Below, piece after piece: positions 37,138 through 48,990 of a stretch of 64,000 bases of DNA. Each line of letters begins with the position of its first letter. The stretch's first letter is position 1. Position numbers and translations under genes: made by a program. This DNA comes from Cylicocyclus nassatus. Taxonomy: Eukaryota; Nematoda; Chromadorea; Rhabditida; Strongylidae. Under the pieces are notes generated by a model. The model did not search any database, was not told the DNA's origin, and saw only the letters and a list, made by a program, of their open reading frames with translations. The stretch spans positions 13,362,347-13,426,346 of the forward strand of contig CATQJL010000316.1 of assembly GCA_958299035.1 (NCBI GenBank), written 5' to 3'.

Positions 37138-38981
37138 TCATAACTTTCTGGTCACAATAAACCTCCCAATGGAGGTATTCCCTTTGGCCGCAGTGTTTTT
37201 CTTCATGGGTCTCTCGGTATTTCCCTTATAGTTATTTCTTCCAGAGGATGTATTCTTCCCTCTGACTTTATATTCTGCAAAATATCTTTTTTTGGGACTT
37301 TTGAAACTCCACCTAGCGGAATTCTTCCCTGCTGCAGTTCTCGGATACCTCTTAATACCACTTGGTGCGGCATTCTTCGACCACATGATTACTTTTGGAG
37401 TATTCCAGCCAGTCATGTGATTTTCCCTAGGGTATGTATTCTTTCTCACAGCATTATTTCCTGCAAAATATCTTTTTTTGGGACTTTTGAAACCCCACCT
37501 AGTGGGATTCTTCCCTGCTGCAGTTCTCGGATACCTCTTAATATCACTTCGTGCCGCATTCTTCGACCACATGGTATTTACTCTTAAAGTATTCCAGCTA
37601 GTCATGTGATTTACCCTAGGGTATGTGTCCTTTCTCACATCATTCCTCCCTGCGAAAAATCTTCTTCGGGTACTTTTGGAACCCCATCCGGAATTTTTTC
37701 TTACTGTAATTCTCGGATATCTCTTAGTTATACTCCGTGCAGCACTCTTCGACCCCATGGCATTTGCCCTGAGAGTATTCCAGCTAGTCGTGTGATTTAC
37801 CCTAGAGGATGTGTTCTTCCTCACAGCCTTATTCCCTACAAAAGGTTTACTGTATAGATTGTTGGAACTCCAAACAGCGGGATTCCTCTTTGCTACTTTT
37901 CCTGGATTCCTCTTAAAGATAGTTCTGGCGGCATTATTCATCCATATGGCAGGTCTTCCGCGAGTAGTCCTGGCATCCTTCTTATATATCCTAGCAGGTG
38001 TATTCGTCCTCCTGACATTTTTCCTTTCAAAATATCTTCTGTAATTATTGAAACTCCGAGTAGCGGGATTCGTCCTTGCTGCATTTTTCGAATTTCTTTT
38101 GAAGGTAACCCATGTTTTTCCTGCTGCATTTCTGCTTTTCCCATTAGCTGTTCCCACGATCAAGGCAAGTAATTGGTCAATCAAATGGATGGCATTTATA
38201 CCCCAACCATTACTAGTGTTTTGAACATTTTGCCTCAGAGCACTCCATGGGTTCATCCTAATGCTATCTTTGTTAATAATGTTCTTCCTATTCTTCCTCT
38301 TAGCGATGACACTGTTTGTATTTATCGAGCACTTGTACAATGTATTGATGTTATTAATGTCCGATCGGGAAAAGTACTTTCGTATGTAGGGTTTGAAATT
38401 ATTGAATGGGTAGTGCATGACTGATTCTACATCGTATTCACCCATGTATTGTGCCTCAGCTCTCGAGTAAGCGTATCGAGTATAGAAATCGCGATTGGGA
38501 TCTGGATCACGAGGGCCTCCAGTAACGCGTGGATCGCGATCCTCTCTGCAAAGATTTTTCTCGAGCTCACAAACGCAGAAGAAGCTAAAGTATTTTATAT
38601 AGCCACCTTTGATGTTCGTGATGAAAACCGATACTATGCATTAGTTCATGAATCATAGCTGGCCTGTTGAAGCATTGAGGATCCATATTCAAATCAGTAA
38701 TGAACTTGCCCTCATTTGTCCGATGAGAGGAAGTATCCCGACCGACGGTGCTATAACACCTGAAGAAAAGGTAGAATATCTAGAATGGTATACAAACTGA
38801 CACTTACCATTTCCTGGGAATTCCAGAAATTAACAGGTAATACATATCACGTTCTGTTCGCTTCCGGAATTTTATGCATGTATGTTTTTGAAACGCATTC
38901 ATTGCATATCGTACGACTTCTCGTTGAGTAACATTCAAATATGGTACGAGTTCGTATGGAACAACCGCTCCGGGCCAGATA
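37138..38981 (-). CDS. Astacin-family zinc metalloprotease with basic repeat tail (5' part not found)
   Basis: Three exons are readable: 38,981-38,808, 38,759-38,607 and 38,545-37,138, with introns of 48 and 61 bp in compatible phases. Exon 1 carries IWPGAVVPYELVPY and HTCIKF; exon 2 carries CYSTVG, then QCF and HELMHSIGFHHEHQ; exon 3 completes REDRD and carries the Met-turn SVMHY and the last core cysteine (YKCS). All three zinc histidines, the catalytic Glu, the Met-turn with its Tyr, and the four core cysteines are present, so the protease core looks intact. The loop between SVMHY and the last helix is shorter than usual. After YKCS the frame stays open for about 390 residues rich in Lys, Arg and Asn, without cysteine, built of units of about 62-63 residues. 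EGF, CUB or ShK domains usual in nematode astacins are absent. Signal peptide and prodomain exons were not identified; they may lie beyond the repeats at 39.5 kb. Likely secreted. Confidence 0.85.
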
Positions 38982-39019
38982 CTAAAACATAAGGTAAAAT
39001 TAAGATTCACAAGGGGCAT

Positions 39020-39520
39020 TGCAGCAAATTCAAGCGAGGAGGTAACCTACCCTGCATTATTAGAAAAAAGCGCAAGCCCTTTGAAATGCTTACGTTTAAC
39101 AGCGTTCGCACTTCTTTTTTCACCTTTATCGGTCTCTGCAATTACTATTTGTCAGAATAAACTTTTGCGACAGGAATTTTTAGAATTGTAACAGACTCAA
39201 TATGTGTGCAAGTGTTATCCAAAGTGCTTCAAAAAAGAGAAGCGTTTTCTCAAAAAATTGTACATAATTTCTCTCTTCCTCAAAATCCCTCATGCTTTCA
39301 TTTGCAACTGAAAGTGAAAATAAGTACCGAGCAGGTTTCTCGGTAGATATCGTGTGCTTGCAAAGCGGCAGCATTTGAGCTCGAACAATTGCCGCAGAGC
39401 AAGACGTTCCAGGTAAGCTCAGTATTTTCTTTGCTCTCATTCTTCACTTTTTACGTATGCCTCAATCAATCAAGAGTGAAAGTAATTAGAAAGCAGTTTT
39501 TGTTGTTTTGACTGATTATA
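39020..39520. other. Presumed intron or 5' flank of the astacin gene
   Basis: The sequence upstream (minus-strand sense) of the first recognised astacin exon shows no signal-peptide or prodomain exon that I can support. The 86-codon minus frame at 39,180-39,440 starts with Met but has no convincing signal peptide. Confidence 0.35.
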
Positions 39521-39725
39521 TTGTGTTCGCCCGAAAGTTCTGTCGCACCACTTTCAAAATTCGTAACTTTCTGTTGTTGAACCAATTTGCATGTTTTTAC
39601 CTTGAGATGAAAGAGCAATTCAGTCTCTTTATAGGGTCGCCTTAGCAGCTTTTTGTTAAGCATGCTTTGCATAGATAGAAGCGGTAGAAAATTACTCAAA
39701 TTTTGAATTTTCTGTGTAAGGTCAT

Positions 39726-39999
39726 TGTTGTGTTAGTATCTGATCAGTTGTTTTCTCGTATGATCTGCCCTCGCTGAGGCGCCTGCGACCTCAATGCGCG
39801 GGAAATGAGCGCTATAAAAAGCGCTCGTTATTAGCTATTGTCAGTTCAGTTCAGTTCTACAGTTCGTCTGTTCGTTCATCTGCCTCTCTTATTTTGCTGT
39901 TCTATTATTTTCTAATAAATATTCTGGTATTCTCTGTTCCTCGTGTGCCGCCCAACGGACGAAGATACAAAGAAGTGTCCGAAACTAAGGGACACAACA
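39726..39999 (+). mobile_element. Solo LTR with 5-bp target-site duplication
   Basis: A 274-bp unit begins TGTTGTGTTAG and ends GGGACACAACA, so the tips are inverse repeats. GTCAT flanks both sides (39,721-39,725 and 40,000-40,004). Inside are a TATAAAAAG box (about 39,815), a TCAGTTCAGTTC initiator-like run about 30 bp later and an AATAAA signal (about 39,915), the expected U3-R-U5 order. This is what is left after recombination between the two LTRs of a Ty3- or BEL-type retrotransposon; which one cannot be told from the LTR alone. A diverged relative lies near 4,640-4,860. Confidence 0.92.
39814..39858 (+). promoter_or_regulatory. LTR core promoter (TATA box and initiator)
   Basis: TATAAAAAG is followed about 28-32 bp downstream by the repeated word TCAGTTCAGTTCAG, where the LTR transcript would begin. 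The same pairing, diverged, is seen in the 4.7-kb relative. Confidence 0.6.
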
Positions 40000-41204
40000 G
40001 TCATAAAAATCTGCAACTCGCAGTAAAAATTTAGCTATCAGTATTATAGGTCCTGTTACCTGCTCTTTCTAACTGTAAAAAGTTTGCGTTGATTGAGCGT
40101 CTCTTTGAAAAGTTATGATTTTCAAGCAAGCAATACAAAAGGGCAAATTTGATTTATTTTGGCATTTTCTCGACAATCATAACCTTTTATAGAGACGTTA
40201 AATCAAAGCAAACTTCTCACAGTTAAAAAGAGCAGGTATTAGAACCTTACTGACAGCTCAGATTTTCACTGCAAGTTGCAGAGTTTTTATGACCTTGCAC
40301 AGAAAATCCAAAATTTGAGTAGTTTTCTTCTACCGCTTCCATCTATGCAATGTATGTTTAAAAGAAAGCCGCTAAAGCACCACTATAAAGAGAATGAATT
40401 GCTCTTTCATATAAATATGAAAACTCGCAAATCGATTCAAAAAACCAGAAGTTATGAATTTTTGAAGGATCGACAGAACTTTCGGGCCAACCTAATATCT
40501 TGGTTAGTTTTGTATGTTATGAAAGCTGTATTTCATGTTAGTGAAATGCAGCTTTCATAGCACAACACAAAGTCTTCGTCACTAGTGCTCTCTTTCAACT
40601 TTTTCATTTCAAAAAAACGTTTCTTTACCACGCTAGTAATTTTCTTCAAACTCAAAGTACTCATTGATAGTAGATCTTATACCCTAATCTGCTCACCTGA
40701 AAGTAACATCGTCTCTCAATGTTTTCTAATAAAAGAACGGCGAAGCTTGTTGAAACCTACTGAAATTGTAAAGAAACATTTTTGATAGAAAAAGATGAAG
40801 GACAGGATTAGTCACAAACAGTAAATGTGATACAGCTATTAAGGTAGGTTTGAACTCAAACGGCAATATAACTATTCAAAATGATTAAAGCTGTTTTCCT
40901 ACTTACCCTTTAACTCCTCGCCGATTAAGGCATGCCTAAAAAGTGGCGAATGAGAGCAAAGAAAACTCTGAAATTACTTGAACTTCTCGTTCTGCGCAAT
41001 CGTTCACGTGCAAATGCTGACGGTTCTGCCTGCGCTATATTTACTGGGAAAACTCTATTGTAGGACCTGCTTCGATATAGCCTTTGAAATGTGGATCAAA
41101 TCTCACAGTTTCCATTTTACCCTATGACCACAGAGGCGTTATTTTTTTTTCAAATTTGTGTGGGTTATAAAATTGTGCAAATGACTTATCTGCACTTGTA
41201 AATA

Positions 41205-42155
41205 TTAGGTTGGTAATGAGCGTTTTTCCATTCTTCACTTCAACTTGCTATAACTTTCTACAAATTCTACATTTTGAAATGTGATGAAGACCATCAAATG
41301 CAGCGAACCTTTCGCAGTACAGCGCACATTGAACTATATCATATCTCATATGGGCAGAAAAATATGGACTCAAAACAAAAAGAGTTTTTTTCTGAAGCCT
41401 TGATTTTGACAGAACATAACTCCTTTCACACTTTCTTCTTTTGATTTATAAGCAGCCTATCTTGTAGCCGCAAGCCAGTAGTACGGATATACATGAAAGC
41501 GGCTTGGAGAAAAAAGATTAGCGAAGAGGGAAAAAACGAAATTCAAAAATATCAACTTTCTTAGCAATTTTTTCAGTAGGCCTCAAATCCCCGAAGTAGA
41601 GAATTTTTTAATTTTCTGCGTACTGAAAAGCTGGATGTTTTTGCAAAAAGCGCTGGGATGGGACTCCTGCCCTCACTCTTACAGAGTTGAGCAAAGTTTG
41701 AGCGACTGCATTTTATAAAAGAAAGTTATGGGCTCTAAAATGGCCACAACCATTACCTATGTTAAGCCGCCGATATCTCACTATAGATAACTTTCTTTTA
41801 TAAAATGCAGTCGCTCAAACTTTGCTCAACTTGAAAAAATATAGTTGAATATGCATAATGTAGACAATTTCCATTACATATAGCGGCTAAATTTTCGATA
41901 AACCACCTTCATTCGCGCTCAAATTCTGGCCAGGAAAATGAATGCAATGAAAATCTAATTTTGAATGCGATTATGTGAAGCTCTATAAATTCTTAACAAA
42001 GTGGGATAGAAGTTCCATTCGAACATCATCAGATAGAGCATAAAAAGAGATTTCTAACAGTGTGCTGAAACCGTCAAAAAGAAAGACGTTTGATGGAGAA
42101 AAGTTGTCCTGAAAAAAGTCCTAGGAAAACGCTTATTATTTTTGCACCAACCTAA
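41205..42155. mobile_element. Mariner-type MITE with a perfect 44-bp hairpin
   Basis: Left end TTAGGTTGGTAATGAGCG, right end the inverse of TTAGGTTGGTGCAAAAATAA, TA outside both. Same family as 35,733-36,535 by interior words. At its centre, 41,686-41,729 and 41,787-41,830 are exact 44-bp inverse copies, far more alike than the rest of the arms. Confidence 0.75.
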
Positions 42156-42157
42156 TA

Positions 42158-42660
42158 TTAGGATGTCTCATAATTTTTTTTACCGTTTTTACTGCAACCG
42201 CCGTCTTTTCTTATCTATCCTTCATCTGGTGCGGCTTGAACAATCATTCGACAGGGCAAAGCAAGCTCTATAAGATGGCTATCAAAAGTTTGCCTAAATC
42301 ATATCCCACGTGAAGTTTGGAGTTGAAATTTGATAGTAGTCGAGAACGAACTTTCCTTTCAAAAAATGTATCTCCAACCCGAAATATCCAAAAAATTTTC
42401 CATTTATTCTAGCATAAGCTTGACACATTGCATATTCAATTATACACAATTTTTTCCATTGTTAGAAACAAAGAAAAAAATGAATGAGGCAAAATGGCAA
42501 ACTCCGCCTCTAGACGTCCTGAGCTCCTCCCACGCATGTGGTCATATAGCTTATACATACGGAAGTACGATCATGTATTTGGATTTTTTGTAGGTGCCCT
42601 GATTCTCAAGAAATGCTGATGTTTGGGGTAAAAACGGTAAAAAATTATGAGACACCCTAA
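42158..42660. mobile_element. Mariner-type MITE, TTAGGATGTCTCATAATTTT ends
   Basis: Termini TTAGGATGTCTCATAATTTT and the inverse of TTAGGGTGTCTCATAATTTT, TA on both sides. The left TA (42,156-57) is also the right TA of the preceding MITE, so the two elements are immediate neighbours. Contains one copy of the TCTTATAGAGCTTGCTTTG motif (minus strand, about 42,255-42,279). Confidence 0.8.
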
Positions 42661-42804
42661 TAATTGGAATAATTTTTAGTGTCTTTGAAATTTAGCCTTA
42701 TAAATCCGAAGTTCTGAACCCGCGAAAACTATAATGAGCATACCAAAAAATTTTTCGGAGTGCGTGGCTGACGCCGCGCAAATTCACTGGAAAAAATTTT
42801 TTGT

Positions 42805-42845
42805 CCCCCCCCCCCCTCCGAGCCAGAATCCTGGGTACGCCACTG
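42805..42845 (-). repeat. hAT-like terminus with poly-C run
   Basis: On the minus strand the sequence CAGTGGCGTACCCAGG (42,845-42,830) is followed by GATTCTGGCTCGGA and a 12-bp G run. CAGTGGCGTA-type termini are known from widespread hAT-related MITEs. The partner end was not found within the window, so this is a fragment. Confidence 0.4.
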
Positions 42846-43856
42846 CTATTGAGTAATGATAAGAAGAAATGTTTTCAGTTCACAGTGTGTAAATAATCAA
42901 AAGGCTCCGTTTTGTTCCTACCTTTATACGGAGTGAAAGTGTTCAAAAACCTTCTCCGGAACACCTTAGTAACTAAGGAATGTAAAATTCAATTTTGAAA
43001 TACTGAGAATTGTATTAGAGTAAAAGTATGTACATGAAATGTTTACGAAGCACTAGGAAATTGAGTAAGTAAGGAAAGAAGCCATTAAATATAGGATTGT
43101 GTTACACATGATTCTATTATATTAGGTTTTCAAATGTTCTTCTTGTTTTCTCAACCCATCATAAAAATAGGTACACAAAAGCAGGCAAGAGTTTCGAACA
43201 ATATCCGACGCAACTTTTCTTCCTCTTTATAACGTTTGTGCTCTTGTTCTTGTGCTAACTACTCTCTGAGCCATTGAAGTGATCGGCCAAACTCTGACCT
43301 AGTGGTTTTTACAATGATCAACTTCGGTCATTTTTCAATGTCTTTTTTTTGAACTTTTATGAAACCTTAAATAGGTAAACGAAGTGCAAATGCAAAGCAA
43401 TTTTTGGCATCTTTAACTGGAAACCATGGGTTCAACATTTCTGCAATTATCTTACGATTAGTAATCTCAAGAGCAAACGGTAGCGGAGCACATCCGCTAA
43501 AAAGAGGAAGAAAAGCTGCACCGAATAGTTCTGACATGCTTACTTATCTTTACCTCACGCGTTTTTATGACTTAATCGAAAAAACGAAAAGTTCTTAACG
43601 ACCTAGTAGGTGTTCCTTGATAATAAATTTATCGAAGTTTTATAAATTGCTTACATTCAACTATGCTTTTGATAAATAGACAATAACAATGTAACCTTAT
43701 ATAATATATGAGTTTTTGTATACAACCAATTATGCATTGATAATACTCAAGATGAACCATACCCATACTTGGAGAATTTATGAATGGACTTGCACTGGTG
43801 GAATTGTATCAAACATAAATTATTCACAGTTCAAAATGCATAGTATAATTTGTATA

Positions 43857-45369
43857 ACAGTGCTGGACATAGCTTTAATTACCCTAAAAATCATCGTATT
43901 TTGTACTATTTTGAACGAAATTGTTGAAAAGCCAATATTTTGTGCACGAAGCAACGTCATGCAATTAGTCAGAACAGCCTTCACTTTCATTGATTTTGGC
44001 CTGAGAAAAATCGAAAAAACAGAAGGCTGGTCACAGCAAAACCATTTTCGATTTTCAAAACCATTTACTACATTCTTTGAATCCAAAGCAATTTGCACAT
44101 TTGTAGCAATAAAAGATGAGATACTTTTTACATCTGGAAGCTATCGTCCTTTCAAATAAAAATTCAAGCTGCATTTTTTGTTCCAAAATGAACTTTGAAA
44201 TTTCGTAAAAAGTCATATTGTTTGAAAAGACTATTTTTTACCAAGTTTTCAAGCATGGTTTGAATCGGATAAAAGTTTTAGAACTTGCTTAGCCTTTGCA
44301 GTGAATATGGTGAGAAGCGCTGGAGTTAACATTACGTAGTGCTGAGAATGATAAACGAGCCTCACTTTATCGAGGTGTAAGCGCGCTTCTAGAACGCAAA
44401 ACTCGATTTCCAACCTGCAAAAAGCCCTGGACGGAAGCTGACACTTTGATTGCATGGGATGTATTCATGCAAAAACTGTCAGAATTTTCGTAAAACGTGT
44501 TTGCAGCATTGAAGTCAAACGCTTCTTGTGCACTTCGGTTATGCCCAGTAGATCTAACATGGCCTCAATTTTTACTCGTACAGACTGCTCATCACATCAA
44601 ATCTAACAAACTGTCAGGAATACTAGAATTTCAAAGTTTTGAGCGGTTTTCCGCACATTTGTGTGGTCTGAGTAGGTCGGTTACGCAGAGTGCATCACTC
44701 ATTTTTGAAATGAGGATCTTTAAAACGGAACCAGAATTTGAAGCCGCGATGGTGTTCAAGCTATGCGTACAAATTTATCATTGTACAAGCGACCTGTTGA
44801 GCGCATGACAGAGCTTTTCGTGCGTGAACTTCTGCGGTTAGAAAACTCGTTTCCTGAAGGTGAGGTTGAAAATCGTCTATCAATAGCGAGTACACGACTT
44901 TGCGTTTTTACCGTAGTCATTGCAAAGGCTCAGCGAATCCTACAACAACTTTTTTAGAGTCAAAAAGTGCTTCAAAATTGTTGAAAGGCAGTTTTTTGAA
45001 ACAATGTGACTTTTTATGCATTTTGAAACAAAAACTGCTCTGCGAATCTTTTCTTTGAAAGGAGACAGTTTCTAGGTGTAAAAAATGATTTACATTTTGA
45101 TGTTGTGAATGTGTAAAACATTAAATTCAAATACTGGTAAAAAAGTATTGGTGAACAATGGGGGGTGGTTTTATAGCTGTGAACAGCCTTCGAAACACGT
45201 TTTTTTACAATTTTTTCAATTTTCTCAGGCCAAAATCAATGGAACTGGAAGCCGTTCTGATCAAGGACATGAAGTTGGTTTACACGGAAAATAGTGGTTT
45301 CTTAGAGGTTTTCGAGCAACAGAGGGCAAAACGATTTAGGATGGCATTATAGCTATTGCCAACACTATT
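43857..45369. mobile_element. Tc1-like foldback element, 1.5 kb, decayed
   Basis: Outer left repeat CAGTGCTGGACATAGCTTTA (43,858) and inner left GGCTGGTCACAGCAAAACC (about 44,024); inner right (about 45,168-45,188) and outer right (about 45,340-45,369) are their inverses, again spaced roughly 170-180 bp. Much of the interior is inverted repeat, for example 44,125-44,215 against 44,985-45,085. Frames inside are shadows of these arms. No transposase motif. It is related in its terminal bases to the Tc1 element at 52,449-59,891. Confidence 0.65.
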
Positions 45370-45976
45370 TATGAAGATGTTTTGAAAGTGCATTATCTTT
45401 ATATGATATGAAATTGTTTTTATGCTACTTGCAAACACTTGAGAAGATTATAACTTTGCTATATTCGTTTAATTTCAAATGTTTTTTTGGTTGTAAAATC
45501 TTTTTAAGAAAATCTGACAAACAGTGGCGAACTGAAATGATGTGCGTAATATTATATGCGTCTTGATGAGCCGATTCCAAATCTATCTTTTTTGTTTGCT
45601 AAACGCTTCTCTAGAAGAAGCTATGGACGGTTGGGTTTAAGTTATTGGAGTTTGGAGTGGTGCCTTACCAGCTTGAGAGTGCATTTACCATGGTTTTGAG
45701 TTCATTGATTACAAGAAATGGATAAATACACCGAACACATAAATAAGAGGTTTTGAACATTAATTCTTGGGCGGTGTTTAATGTTTGCCAAATTTGGCCA
45801 TTTGAACGCTTATAACTTCTTTTAGAGAAGAGCTTAGCAGGCTTAGCAGACACAAAGTTTAGAATTGGAATCAGCTCCTCAAGATGCATCCTTGCGATAT
45901 TCAAATCATGTCGGTCGCCACTGTGAATTCCCTTGTGAAAAGAAGATACATGTGCAATCCTAAGTGTTTGATTATA

Positions 45977-47367
45977 AAGTGCGGTTCATAATTATACGAA
46001 CACCCTAAATTTTGAAAGTTTTTGGACTTTCTGGAAGAAACTCAAAAAGCCGTTGGTACCACGCGATAGAGCACAGCCGAAAACGGTATACGGTTTACAA
46101 GAATGAAAATCGATGTCAATCTTAGGAGTGTTTTTGCACCTAATGCGAATTTTTAGCGGTTCATTATTATACGAACACCTTAAGCAAAGGTCCATTTTTC
46201 ATTCAAATTGCAATCTTTCGAAACCAAATTATTTGTAGAGTTACAGTAACAAAGTCTGACATATCTGCCACACACTGAACCCAGTGCACTCAAAAAGAGG
46301 ACGTTCCTTTTTTCAAATGGCTCTAAATGCTTTTGGAGTGATTGGGCTCCAAAAACATACGTTCTTCTGTGGTTTATGCACTCTAATTAGCTTGTACCAA
46401 GGCCATGAGATAAAATAAGCTCTTTCGATAGATATTTTGTTTGACGCTTGAAAAATCTATGCGTTTTCGTGCCGTTTTTCAACCAAGTTTCAACCTTACC
46501 CTAGAGTTAGCACGATTTTGAGTCTCAAAACTTAGCTTCTCTCTCGCGCAAACATTTGATATGAAGCAGCTGCATTCCTTGCATGATGATGTATCCGTGC
46601 CAACGTTTCTGCGTTTTGAACTGATCTCGAGGCTGCGAAGCTACAAACCAAATAAAGGTGTGATTGCAATAGTGAAAACAGTGTTTTTGGTGAAATGACG
46701 TCTGCGTGGCCAAAACAAGCGCTCAACGCTGCATTTTTTCTAGCCAAATACATAGAACTTGTGAACTTTTATATATCATCTGCTTACTTCATTGTAGAGC
46801 TTCCGAAGCTGAGTTTTGACGCTCGAAATCGTGCTGAATCTAGGGTAAGGTTGGACTTGGTTGAGAATCGGTACGAAAACGCATGATTTTCCAAGCGTCA
46901 AACAAAATATCTATCGAAAGAGCTTATTTTATCTCATAGCCTTGGTACAAGCTAATTAGAGTGCGTAAACCACAGAAAAACCTATGTTTTTGGAGCGCAA
47001 TCACTCCAAAAGCATTTAGAGCCATCTGAAAAAAGTAACGATCCTCTTTCTGAGCTGCACCGGGTGCAGTGTGTAGCAGATATGTCAGACTTTTTACTGT
47101 AACTCTACGAAAAATTTGGTTTCGAAAGTTTGCAATCTTGAATGAAAAATGGAGCATTGTTTGAGGTGTTCGTATAATTATGAACCGCTAAAAATTCGCA
47201 TTAGTCGCAAAAACACTCCTCAGATTAACATCGATTTCCACTCTTGTGAACCGTATATCGTTTTCGGCTGTGCTCTATCGCGTGGTACCAATGGCTTTTT
47301 GGGTTTCGTCCAAAAAGTCCAAAAACTTGCAAAATTTGGGGTGTTCGTATAATTATGAACCGCACTT
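45977..47367. mobile_element. Tc1-type foldback, AAGTGCGGTTCATAATTATA ends, IR/DR layout
   Basis: Termini AAGTGCGGTTCATAATTATA and inverse, TA on both sides. Diverged second copies of the terminus (GCGGTTCATTATTATACGA, about 46,156-46,174, and its inverse at about 47,168-47,187) lie roughly 175-180 bp inside each end, as in IR/DR Tc1-like transposons. The arms remain similar to the centre near 46,680. No transposase frame, so non-autonomous. Confidence 0.85.
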
Positions 47368-47369
47368 TA

Positions 47370-48990
47370 GATACTAACTTTTTTGATCTGCATAGAAATA
47401 TTTGAGGTGTGATGTATAAGTCGATCAACTCCAAAATCAGAACTATCTATTTTATTGTATAGTTTGCTTACGAAGTTGTTGTTGTCTAACTTGATGTCTA
47501 GAGCAAGGTAACTGCAATGTTTTTAATTCATATGAGTGTTTTTCTAGCTATTATAATAAATTTATTTGATTAAATCATGTATGTCATCCTCTCTTTATGT
47601 ATAATTTGATAAGTTGTCCATGTATCTAAAGGAAAATTTGTTCATTATAATTATAATTATGTATAGACAAAACCGTTCCGTAAGTAATTTCGTTTTTCAA
47701 ATTGAGCGCATACTTGGTGGAACAAATAATTTACGGGGTGCTCCGAAATTACTGGCGCGTGTTTCCTTGTGTGCCAGAAGGATACCAGGACGGTTTGAGG
47801 AAGGATTGTGTATGGGTTTTGTTTTCACCAAGCATCATTAGGTAATGCAATAGTCAAATCAGAATTTGGCTGCTTTCCCTCAAAAAACCCCAACACCTCT
47901 CGCTAACCGAATCATGCTCTGTACCTAAGCATGGATTTAGGGAGCACCGAGAATTTACGTAACATCTTTTTAACAACATGTTCTCTTGCATTGTAATTGC
48001 GCAAGAAAATAAAGCAAGCCTTCGTTTTTAACATGGCTGAATATGGGAACTTGAAAATCAATCCGATGAAAATTTCTGATTTTTAAAAACAAATTATACT
48101 GAATTGGTCCAAAACCTTTGTTTTTTGAAATGACTTGTAAATTTCTCACAATAAAGGCAAACCAGTGCTTTAAGCAGCTTTAAGTACATTAAATACAGGA
48201 TTTCTTCCTCTTTTCAGCACTATGTTTTCGATGCGAAAGTTTTGAGAGCGCTGAGATTATTGCTGGAAATCACACCTTATTTTCACCATATCCAACTTCC
48301 GCCAATACTCAAAATTCCATAGGAGACAATTAGAAAAGCTTCAACTACCAGCAGATACTTGTACAAAGCTGTAATTGTTGCAATCATAGTCTTGGCGGAG
48401 CGTTTCTCTTATCGTATACTCTTCTTCAAACAATGAGACTATATGGTTGAAGAATGGCGTGCTCTCCAAGCTTTCCATTGCGCGCTACAGTCTTTGTGGC
48501 AAGAATTCAATTTCAGTGCCGAAGAAGAAATGCGCGCACAGTACGAGCACCAAATGCAAAAGAAATTTGAGGAAATCAAAATGACGAAATCAAATCAAAT
48601 TCAAAAACTTGTCACAATTGTCAATTAGTTTAATGCCTGTTGTATGTGGACTTTATTCTCCTTGTGTGCAAAAGACTATAAACTCATCATCAAGATTTTC
48701 GGGATGAACATAATGTTTTTTGCATATAATGTTTTTCTTCATAAGTAAACATTTTAAATTGGATATACACTCTCTTTGAGTAATTATGCTACTAAGTCAG
48801 TATACCGTAATTCATCGGGTCCAGCTTATTGTTATAGAAACGTCCTTCAATGAGACTGAAACGCTTGGCCTAAAGTTCTTGTCTCATCATTTCATTGTTT
48901 ATTTCATCGCCTGGTGGTGCTCGTTGCTTCGTCGCGTCGTTGCTTGCGGACTAGCTCCCTTTTTCAAAGTTTATTATTTCCAGATAGATA
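47370..48990. other. Non-coding stretch with one small open frame
   Basis: The frame 48,443-48,628 (61 codons, contains AEEEMRAQYEHQMQKKFEE) looks like a short charged helix and could be an exon, but no splice partner or start context could be supported. The remainder is AT-rich and unrecognised. Confidence 0.35.

Larger units (their letters stand above)
39521..40495. mobile_element. Mariner-type MITE split by a solo LTR
   Basis: The right end is the inverse of TTAGGTTGGCCCGAAAGTTC (then TA); the left end TTGTGTTCGCCCGAAAGTTC follows TA and has a few changes. Inner arms pair over some 200 bp each, with matches such as TTCGTAACTTTCTG and its inverse near 40,450. Removing the solo LTR and one target copy leaves a palindrome of about 0.7 kb. 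Confidence 0.75.

Noticed and set aside
39180..39440. 86-codon minus frame as the astacin signal-peptide and prodomain exon
   Set aside because: No hydrophobic signal core after the Met, no prodomain features and no donor joining it to the exon at 38,981.
43716..44159. 147-codon plus-strand frame as a gene
   Set aside because: It overlaps the left arm of the Tc1-like foldback at 43,857-45,369, so it is explained by the repeat.
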